From positions 1 through 9,343 of the forward strand of contig JAHWKP010000059.1 in assembly GCA_019347775.1 (NCBI GenBank): 9,343 nt of DNA. Reading direction: 5' to 3'. The notes beneath the pieces are model-generated. The model saw nothing but the letters and a program-made list of their open reading frames with translations. It was not told the DNA's origin and searched no databases. Shown here one piece after another: positions 1 to 5,346 of this stretch. The stretch comes from Actinomycetota bacterium (lineage in GTDB: Bacteria; Actinomycetota; Acidimicrobiia; Acidimicrobiales; JAHWKP01). The translations under genes were made by a program, and so were the position numbers. Position 1 is the stretch's first letter. Every line of letters starts with the position of its first letter.

Positions 1-393
1 ATCCGGGTCACAGCTTTCGCCAGCCTCGATGGCCTGGAGCTGACCTGCGACGTCGCCTCGCGAGTGCTCGAAGACATGATGGCGTGCCCGGCGACTAGGA
101 CCATCACTCCCGAACAGATCCTGCGCGCCACGTCCGAGACCTTCGGGTTCAGCGTCGATGAGCTGATCGGACCCAACCGCCGCCGCCCGCTCGTGCAGGC
201 CCGTCAGATCGGCATGTACGTCTTCCGGGAGCTGACCGACTACAGCTACCCCGCCATCGGCCGGGAGTTCGGCGGACGGGACCACACGACCGCCATCCAC
301 GCCGTCACCAAGATCTCTCAGCTGATGAAGGCCCGCCGGCAGGTCTTCGACCAGGTCACCTCGTTGATCACACGAGTCCGAAGCGGCGCGTGA
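1..393 (+). CDS. dnaA: Chromosomal replication initiator DnaA, C-terminal part (5' truncated by the window edge)
   Basis: DnaA is the AAA+ ATPase that binds DnaA boxes at oriC, opens the duplex and recruits the replicative helicase. The reading frame is open from base 1, so the gene begins upstream; 130 C-terminal residues are visible, ending in TGA. The first residues (IRVTAFASL) correspond to the end of the AAA+ lid region. Domain IV, the DNA-binding helix-turn-helix, follows. It contains the basic-loop helix VQARQIGMYVFREL (about residues 65-78 of the fragment) and the DnaA signature GGRDHTTAIHA (91-101), whose RDHTT contacts the DnaA box. Nothing looks broken in the visible part. It is followed by a 247-nt non-coding gap and dnaN, the classic dnaA-dnaN order. 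The family assignment is essentially certain; the ATPase motifs are outside the window. Confidence 0.97.
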   Translation: MRVTAFASLDGLELTCDVASRVLEDMMACPATRTITPEQILRATSETFGFSVDELIGPNRRRPLVQARQIGMYVFRELTDYSYPAIGREFGGRDHTTAIHAVTKISQLMKARRQVFDQVTSLITRVRSGA

Positions 394-420
394 GGGCTGG
401 CTGGAAGCTTCCTCCACAGC

Positions 421-429
421 TGGGGACAA
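421..429 (-). promoter_or_regulatory. DnaA-box-like site
   Basis: TGGGGACAA differs by one base from TGTGGACAA, the reverse complement of the high-GC DnaA box TTGTCCACA. It lies just after a weaker forward-oriented site (TCCTCCACA, 411-419), so the two face each other. This is a sequence match only, and a one-mismatch 9-mer can occur by chance. Confidence 0.3.
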
Positions 430-440
430 CACCTGGGGGC

Positions 441-504
441 ACCCGGTGACGACCGGTTGTTTCGGGGGACGACTGAGGCATCGTCCGCTCCCCTGTCACC
501 GGGT
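441..504. repeat. Perfect 10-bp inverted repeat with 44-nt spacer
   Basis: ACCCGGTGAC (441-450) is the exact reverse complement of GTCACCGGGT (495-504). The spacer also carries ACCGGTTGT (452-460), which resembles ACCGGGTTGT (498-507) overlapping the right arm. The repeat lies inside the candidate origin region. It could be a protein-binding pair or a structural element; no function can be assigned from sequence. Confidence 0.5.
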
Positions 505-567
505 TGTGGGATTCTGGGGAAGAGGCGGTGGGTGAATTTGAAGGGCGCCACCAGCCGGTTCGGGGTT

Positions 568-602
568 TCGTCCACAATCCCCAGGACCTACTAGAGCTAC
601 TC
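568..602 (+). promoter_or_regulatory. DnaA-box-like site followed by a DnaA-trio-like CTACTA element
   Basis: TCGTCCACA (568-576, one mismatch to TTGTCCACA) is followed by an 11-nt GC-rich spacer and then CTACTA (588-593), with a third CTA at 597-599. Downstream DNA to about 620 is comparatively A/T rich. In Bacillus subtilis the basal unwinding system has the same order and orientation: DnaA box, GC-rich spacer, then repeated trinucleotides of the CTA type on this strand, placed toward dnaN. Here only two consecutive trios fit, so this is a suggestive but minimal match. Confidence 0.35.
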
Positions 603-623
603 AAGGTTTATCTAAAGAACTAC

Positions 624-629
624 AGGAAG
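624..629 (+). promoter_or_regulatory. Ribosome binding site of dnaN
   Basis: AGGAAG lies 11 nt before the GTG at 641, with GAG continuing just after it. It is a purine-rich site of moderate quality and slightly wide spacing. It supports GTG 641, whose product begins with the conserved MKF of beta clamps. Confidence 0.55.
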
Positions 630-640
630 AGAGTCGGACA

Positions 641-1741
641 GTGAAGTTCCGTTGCGAGCGTGACACCCTCAGCGAGGCACTCGGTACTGCCGGGCGCGCC
701 GTCGTGGCGACCCGAGCCGGACGGCCGTCAGCCATGGAGGGTCTCAGGATGTCGGTGTCGGGCAACGATCTGGAGGTCGTCGGCACGGACTTCGACATGA
801 CCATCCGGGTTGTGGCCGAGGTGTCCGGTACCGCCGATGGAGTTTGTGTGGCGCCGGCGCGGCTGCTCACCGATGCCGTGCGGGCCGTCGACCCGGGTGC
901 GGTCGATGTGGATCTCTCCGACGATGAGATCAAGGTTTCTCGAGGCCGAACGAACTACAGCTTCCGCACCTTTCCGGCCGATGACTTCCCGCGTCTGACC
1001 GAGGTCGACAGCGAGCCGCTGACGTGTCCGGCCGCCGAGCTCTCCGAAGCCCTGGCCCAGGTGGTTCGAGCGGCCAGCTCCGACGATGCCCGGCCGGTGC
1101 TCACCGGTGTGCTCATGGCCGCCGAAGGCGAGGGATTGCGTCTGGTAGCCACCGACGGATACCGCCTGGCCCGTCGGGATCTGCCGAATGCCAAGGTGCT
1201 CGCCGCAGGACAACAGGTGTTAGTCCCGTCCAAGTCGCTCGCCGAGTTGTCCCGGTTGTTGGGATCGGGTAGTGGCGATGTGACCATCCGCCTCGGAGAG
1301 CACGACGCCACGTTCGAGGTCGGAACCACAAAGGTCACGACAAGGCTGCTGGTAGGACAGTTCCCGAACTACGCCAACTTGATCCCGAACAACCCGCCGA
1401 ACCGGTTGATCGTCGGGCGGGAACCGCTGCTCGACGCCTTGCGCAGAGTGAAGATCCTGGTTCGCGACCTGACGGCGCACGTGAAGCTCACACCGCGGGC
1501 CGACGGGTTGGAACTCACCGTCGTGAACCAGGAGTTGGGCCGGGTGCACGAGGACGTGGAAGCCAAGTACGAGGGCACCGAGATGAGCATCGGCTTCAAT
1601 CCGGGATATCTCATGGAGGGCGTAGAAGCTGTGGCCGGCGACGAGGTGGTCATCGAGACCACCGACGCGGTCAAGGCCGCCACCGTGCACGGTACGGACT
1701 CGCCTGAGTTCTTGTATCTGCTGATGCCCACCCGGGTCTAA
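641..1741 (+). CDS. dnaN: DNA polymerase III beta subunit (sliding clamp)
   Basis: The protein forms the ring-shaped homodimer that tethers the replicative polymerase and many repair enzymes to DNA. Its 366 residues match the family length. Three clamp domains can be placed at about 1-118, 119-245 and 246-366. Visible signatures are RPVLTGV (151-157) and TDGYRLA (171-177) in domain II, GQFPNY (239-244) at the domain II/III junction, FNPGYL (319-324), and the C-terminal MPTRV (362-366), which forms part of the pocket that binds clamp-interacting peptides. The GTG start gives MKFRCERD, the expected clamp N-terminus with no extension. It lies 247 nt after dnaA and 26 nt before recF, which probably shares its transcript. 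Nothing is truncated or unusual. Confidence 0.98.
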   Translation: MKFRCERDTLSEALGTAGRAVVATRAGRPSAMEGLRMSVSGNDLEVVGTDFDMTIRVVAEVSGTADGVCVAPARLLTDAVRAVDPGAVDVDLSDDEIKVSRGRTNYSFRTFPADDFPRLTEVDSEPLTCPAAELSEALAQVVRAASSDDARPVLTGVLMAAEGEGLRLVATDGYRLARRDLPNAKVLAAGQQVLVPSKSLAELSRLLGSGSGDVTIRLGEHDATFEVGTTKVTTRLLVGQFPNYANLIPNNPPNRLIVGREPLLDALRRVKILVRDLTAHVKLTPRADGLELTVVNQELGRVHEDVEAKYEGTEMSIGFNPGYLMEGVEAVAGDEVVIETTDAVKAATVHGTDSPEFLYLLMPTRV

Positions 1742-1767
1742 GAGCTCGCTGACCGGTAGAGCGCGGC

Positions 1768-2865
1768 GTGCTCGTTTCCGAACTGTGGCTAACCGATTGG
1801 CGGGGCTACACCGAGGCGCACGTGCCGTTGTCACCAGGTCTCACAGCCGTGGTCGGCGCCAACGCAGCCGGTAAGACGAGCCTCCTGGAGGCCATCGGGT
1901 GGCTCACGACGTTGTCGTCATTCCGGGGAGCGCCGACTGAGGCGCTCGTGCGCACCGGCGCAGACCGGGCCATCGTGCGGGCCGAGGGCGAGCGAGAGGG
2001 AAGGTCGTTGTTGATCGAGGCCGAGATCGCCGTGGCGGGGCGCGACCGGGTGCGTGTGAACCGCCAGCCGCTGAAGCGCACTCGCGACCTGCTCGGCGCG
2101 ATGAGGGCCACCGTGTTCTCCCCCGACGACCTGTCGCTGGTGAAGGAGGGCCCGGGAGGGCGACGGCGCTATCTCGACGACGTGCTCGTCGCTATTGACG
2201 TTCGGAACGACGACCTCATCGTCCGCGTCGACCGGGCGCTGAGGCAGCGCAACGCGTTGTTGCGCCAGTGCGGGGGCCGCCTGGGTGACACCGAGGCCTC
2301 CACGCTCGACGTGTGGGACCAACGCCTGGGAGCCGACGGCGAGGCCTTAGCCGCGGCGCGCAGCGAGCTGGTGCAGCGGCTGGCCCCGGAGCTGGGCAAG
2401 GCCTACGCCGAGGTGGCCGGCGGCGACGACATATCGATCACCTACGCGCCGTCGTGGTCGGCGTTGTTCGGCGGTCCGGGACTGACCGGGGCTCTCGGCG
2501 TGGCGCGCTCTGAGGACGTGCGTCGCGGCGTAACTACAACGGGTCCCCACCGAGACGAAGTCGAACTCAGCATCGACGGGCGCCCGGCCCGCACCCACGC
2601 GTCACAGGGCGAGCAACGGTCGATGGCGGTGGCTTTGAGACTGGCGTCGCACGCGGTCGTGACCGAGTCGGCGGGCTCCCCGCCGGTGCTGTTGCTCGAC
2701 GACGTGCTGTCCGAGTTCGACGCCGATCGTTCGGCCAGCCTGCTCGAGACCCTCCCGGCCGGCCAGGCCCTTCTCACGACCGCCGGTCCACTGCCGACTA
2801 ATCCCTCACCGGACACGGTGCTTCGGGTTGAGCGGGGGAGCGTCAGGGTGGAGCAGCACCGATGA
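1768..2865 (+). CDS. recF: DNA replication and repair protein RecF
   Basis: RecF is an SMC-like ABC ATPase that, with RecO and RecR, directs RecA loading at single-strand gaps and stalled forks. The 365-residue length is normal. The Walker A motif GANAAGKTS is at 30-38. TGPHRDE (258-264) is the RecF-type stretch before the ABC signature, which appears as SQGEQ (279-283). Walker B with the D-loop is VLLLDDVLSEFD (307-318). The motif FSPDDL with a following GGRRRYLD is typical RecF N-lobe sequence. The start is GTG at 1768 with no convincing Shine-Dalgarno; translation may depend on dnaN 26 nt upstream. The stop overlaps the dciA start in ATGA (2862-2865), so the two are probably translationally coupled. 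No gnd gene separates dnaN and recF. Confidence 0.97.
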   Translation: MLVSELWLTDWRGYTEAHVPLSPGLTAVVGANAAGKTSLLEAIGWLTTLSSFRGAPTEALVRTGADRAIVRAEGEREGRSLLIEAEIAVAGRDRVRVNRQPLKRTRDLLGAMRATVFSPDDLSLVKEGPGGRRRYLDDVLVAIDVRNDDLIVRVDRALRQRNALLRQCGGRLGDTEASTLDVWDQRLGADGEALAAARSELVQRLAPELGKAYAEVAGGDDISITYAPSWSALFGGPGLTGALGVARSEDVRRGVTTTGPHRDEVELSIDGRPARTHASQGEQRSMAVALRLASHAVVTESAGSPPVLLLDDVLSEFDADRSASLLETLPAGQALLTTAGPLPTNPSPDTVLRVERGSVRVEQHR

Positions 2866-3236
2866 GCACCTGGCGGCCGCTGACCACCGGGGCCGACGCG
2901 CCCGAGGCACTATCGACTGCGCTCGACCGGCTCTCGCGCCGGCTGGGCGGACCCTCGAGCGCGGTCTTGAGAACGATCTTCGGCCGGTGGGAAGAGATGG
3001 TCGGACCGTCCGTGGCCACCCACGTGAAGCCCGTGGCCCTGCGCGGGACCACGCTGGTGGTGGCGGCCGACGCGCCGGCCTGGGCCACGCAGATGAGCTG
3101 GCTCGGACAGGATCTGGCGAGGCGGTTGAACGAGGATCTGGGCGCCTCGGTGGTCACCTCCATCGAGACCCGCGTGAGGCCTCCCGAGGCCCGCCGCAAG
3201 CCGCAGGAAAAAGGGGCAGAGAAGCCGCCGGAATAG
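2862..3236 (+). CDS. dciA: DUF721 protein, DciA-type replicative helicase loader/operator
   Basis: DciA proteins (DUF721) interact with the replicative helicase DnaB and are needed for replication in bacteria that lack the phage-derived loaders DnaC and DnaI; the mycobacterial member is Rv0004. The 124-residue protein has the family core. This comprises an amphipathic N-terminal region, then W43-EEMVG (the W..IVG motif) and H54 in a THVKP context. A strand TLVVAADAPAW follows, with the conserved W74, then the helix LARRLNEDLG and the strand SIETRV. The last 20 residues are charged and probably disordered. The start ATG overlaps the recF stop by 4 nt. Its place between recF and gyrB matches the actinobacterial order. 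No missing core residues were noticed. Identification as DUF721 is strong; the helicase role is inferred from the family. Confidence 0.9.
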   Translation: MSTWRPLTTGADAPEALSTALDRLSRRLGGPSSAVLRTIFGRWEEMVGPSVATHVKPVALRGTTLVVAADAPAWATQMSWLGQDLARRLNEDLGASVVTSIETRVRPPEARRKPQEKGAEKPPE

Positions 3237-3256
3237 GCGTTTCTGTCACCCTGGTC

Positions 3257-3265
3257 TGGTAAACT
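3257..3265 (+). promoter_or_regulatory. Candidate extended -10 promoter for gyrB
   Basis: TGG followed by TAAACT (3260-3265) forms an extended -10 (TGn-TAnnnT), the favoured actinobacterial form. I see no good -35 at 16-18 nt upstream, which is common with an extended -10. The implied transcription start is near 3271-3272, giving a leader of about 75 nt before gyrB. It would allow the gyrase genes to be expressed separately from recF-dciA. Confidence 0.45.
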
Positions 3266-3281
3266 GACATTGTTGTGTTTC

Positions 3282-3317
3282 GGGCCTCTGACCTGCGGTT
3301 TTACCGTCGGTAGGCCC
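3282..3317 (+). other. Long imperfect stem-loop in the gyrB 5' leader
   Basis: GGGCCT (3282-3287) pairs perfectly with AGGCCC (3312-3317). Inside, after a 3-nt bulge (CTG), ACC (3291-3293) pairs with GGT (3309-3311), and GCGGT (3295-3299) pairs with ACCGT (3303-3307), including one G-U pair. One mismatch separates the inner helices and the loop is TTT. There is no following T-run, so it is not a standard intrinsic terminator. It sits between the candidate promoter and the Shine-Dalgarno. Confidence 0.55.
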
Positions 3318-3333
3318 CCCGATTCCACCCTTT

Positions 3334-3339
3334 AGGAGG
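3334..3339 (+). promoter_or_regulatory. Strong Shine-Dalgarno of gyrB
   Basis: AGGAGG is a perfect match, with 8 nt to the GTG at 3348, and fixes that start. ACCCT (3327-3331) could pair with AGGGT (3337-3341), partly masking the site in a small hairpin. Confidence 0.85.
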
Positions 3340-3347
3340 GTTCCCTA

Positions 3348-5336
3348 GTGGCCATCCCCAACGCGGCCGAAGAGGCCGCCGAAAAGACCCCAGCGCGGGG
3401 CGACAAGAAGGGTCAGAAGGGGGCCTACGGATCAGAGCAGATCGTCGTCCTGGAGGGCCTCGAGGCGGTCCGGAAGCGCCCCGGGATGTACGTCGGCGGC
3501 ACCGGCCTGAACGGCCTACATCACTGCGTCCGCGAGCTAGTCGACAACTCGGTCGACGAGGCCATGGCCGGCCACTGCACCCGGATCGATGTGACCCTGC
3601 TGGCCGACGGTGGATGCCGGGTGGCCGACGACGGGCGTGGCATCCCCACCGACCCGCACCCGAAGCACAAGAACAAGTCCGGCGCTGAAGTCGCCCTCAC
3701 CACGCTGCACGCCGGGGGGAAGTTCGGCGGGAGCGGCTACAAGGTCTCGGGCGGACTGCACGGCGTGGGGGTGTCGGTGGTGAACGCCCTGTCCGAGCGC
3801 CTGCTTCTCGAGGTCGACCAGCACGGCAAGCACTTCCGCCAGGAGTACGGCCGGGGCGGCAAGCCCAAGACCAAGCTCGAGGCCGTCGGCAAGGCTCCCC
3901 GCGGACGCACCGGCACCACGATCACGTTCTGGCCGGACGAGACCATCTTCAGTTCCGAGGGCACCGAGTTCCGGGCCCAGACGGTGATGGAACGCCTCCA
4001 GATTTACGCGTTCTTGAACAAGGGCCTCGAGATCCGGTTCCGCGACGAGCGGCCGGGTCACGAGCAGGAGCAGATCTTCAAGTACCCCGGCGGGATCGCC
4101 GACTTCGTGAAGCACCTGAACGCGTCCCGCGAGGCGTTGTTCAAGAAGGTCGCCATGTTCGAGCAGGTGGAGGAGAACCAAGAGGTCGAGATCGCGCTGC
4201 AGTGGAACACCGGGTTCCACGAGGGCATCCATTCCTTCGTCAACGGCATCCAGACCGCTGAGGGCGGCACCCACGAGGAGGGGTTCCGCAAGGCGCTCAC
4301 CAATGTGGTCAACAAGTACGGCCGAGGGAAGGGCTTGCTGAAGGAAAAGGACGAGAACCTGCTGGGCGAGGACATCCGCGAGGGCCTCATCGCCGTGGTC
4401 AGCGTGAAGATGGTCGAGCCGCAATTCGAGGGCCAGACGAAGGGCAAGCTGGGCACGATTTCCGTTCGCTCGCTGGTCGAGCGCGGCACCAACGACAAGT
4501 TGGCTGACTGGCTCGAGCAGAACCCGTCCGAGGCGCGCCAGATCCTGCAGAAGGCCCAACAGGCGGCCAAGGCCCGCACCGCGGCGCGCCAGGCGCGCGA
4601 CCTCATCCGGCGCAAGTCGGCCCTCGAGGGAGCCGGCATGCCGGGCAAGCTGGCCGACTGCTCCTCGAAGGACCCGTCCGTGTCGGAGCTGTTCATCGTG
4701 GAGGGCGACTCAGCCGGCGGACCGGCCATCCAGGCCCGCAATCCCGAGACCCAGGCCGTGCTGCCGATCAGGGGCAAGATCCTCAACGTCGAGAAGGCCG
4801 CCATCGACAAGATGTTGAAGAACATCGAGATCCAGGCCCTGATCGGCGCCGTCGGCGGGGGAGTGGGCAACGAGGAGTTCGACGTCGACAAGGCCCGCTA
4901 CCACAAGATCGTGATCCTCTGCGACGCCGACGTCGACGGCAGCCACATTCGCATCCTGCTGCTCACGTTCTTCTACCGCCAGATGAGGGCGCTGGTCGAG
5001 CGGGGTTACGTGTACATCGCCCAGCCGCCGCTGTACTCGGTGATCGTCGGCAAAGAGAAGCAGTACCTCAAGGACGACGCCGCCAAGGCAGAGTTCCTGG
5101 CCACGCACCCGGGCGACAAGTGGGAGTTCAGCCGGTTGAAGGGCCTCGGCGAGATGGACTGGGACGAGTTGAAGCAAACCACGATGGACCCAGCCCACCG
5201 AGTGCTGCTGCAGGTGTCGGCCGAAGAAGCTGCCATCTGCGACGAGATCATGGCGGTGCTGATGGGCGACGACGTCGCCCAGCGGAAGGACTTCATCGTG
5301 CGCAACGCGGCCGACGTCCGCTTCCTGGACATCTAG
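3348..5336 (+). CDS. gyrB: DNA gyrase subunit B
   Basis: GyrB is the ATPase subunit of gyrase, which with GyrA introduces negative supercoils and relieves stress ahead of forks. Its 662 residues fit the short actinobacterial form without the large E. coli insert. The GHKL ATPase has E63 (ELVDNSVDEA; E. coli E42), DDGRGIP (94-100) and GGLHGVG (135-141). The transducer domain has the ATP-sensing lysine in QTK (K365). The TOPRIM domain has EGDSAGG (452-458, metal ligand E452), PIRGK (473-477) and DADVDGSH (526-533, metal ligands D526 and D528). The C-terminal GyrA-binding part contains LKGLGEMDWDEL. All catalytic residues are present. The first 28 residues or so are a polar, probably disordered extension. 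Two TOPRIM positions are unusual (GGPAIQAR and NIE). The strong AGGAGG fixes the GTG start. Confidence 0.98.
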   Translation: MAIPNAAEEAAEKTPARGDKKGQKGAYGSEQIVVLEGLEAVRKRPGMYVGGTGLNGLHHCVRELVDNSVDEAMAGHCTRIDVTLLADGGCRVADDGRGIPTDPHPKHKNKSGAEVALTTLHAGGKFGGSGYKVSGGLHGVGVSVVNALSERLLLEVDQHGKHFRQEYGRGGKPKTKLEAVGKAPRGRTGTTITFWPDETIFSSEGTEFRAQTVMERLQIYAFLNKGLEIRFRDERPGHEQEQIFKYPGGIADFVKHLNASREALFKKVAMFEQVEENQEVEIALQWNTGFHEGIHSFVNGIQTAEGGTHEEGFRKALTNVVNKYGRGKGLLKEKDENLLGEDIREGLIAVVSVKMVEPQFEGQTKGKLGTISVRSLVERGTNDKLADWLEQNPSEARQILQKAQQAAKARTAARQARDLIRRKSALEGAGMPGKLADCSSKDPSVSELFIVEGDSAGGPAIQARNPETQAVLPIRGKILNVEKAAIDKMLKNIEIQALIGAVGGGVGNEEFDVDKARYHKIVILCDADVDGSHIRILLLTFFYRQMRALVERGYVYIAQPPLYSVIVGKEKQYLKDDAAKAEFLATHPGDKWEFSRLKGLGEMDWDELKQTTMDPAHRVLLQVSAEEAAICDEIMAVLMGDDVAQRKDFIVRNAADVRFLDI

Positions 5337-5346
5337 GGGTCAGCCA

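Larger units (their letters stand above)
394..640. other. dnaA-dnaN intergenic region, candidate oriC or part of it
   Basis: This 247-nt gap has no plausible gene. It contains degenerate DnaA-box-like 9-mers compared with the actinobacterial TTGTCCACA: TGGGGACAA at 421-429 (reverse orientation, one mismatch), TCGTCCACA at 568-576 (one mismatch) and weaker ones at 411-419 (TCCTCCACA) and 608-616 (TTATCTAAA), each with two mismatches. The last 50 nt or so before dnaN are richer in A and T than the surroundings. In Bacillus, Streptomyces and Mycobacterium the dnaA-dnaN gap holds oriC, which supports the idea. Against it, there are few boxes and no perfect one, so the main origin could lie upstream of dnaA, outside the window. 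I see no convincing TAnnnT promoter for dnaN here. Confidence 0.45.

Noticed and set aside
2828..3262. 144-codon plus-strand open frame overlapping recF end and dciA
   Set aside because: It overlaps dciA in a different frame, has Arg/Gly/Ala-rich composition, and lacks the DUF721 motifs that the overlapping frame clearly shows.
3282..3317. Riboswitch or intrinsic terminator before gyrB
   Set aside because: The stem is too simple to match a known riboswitch class and no T-run follows, so only a leader hairpin is claimed.
3537..4559. 340-codon minus-strand open frame opposite gyrB
   Set aside because: It is a leucine/valine/aspartate-rich shadow of GyrB codons; the plus-strand gene explains the openness of the frame.
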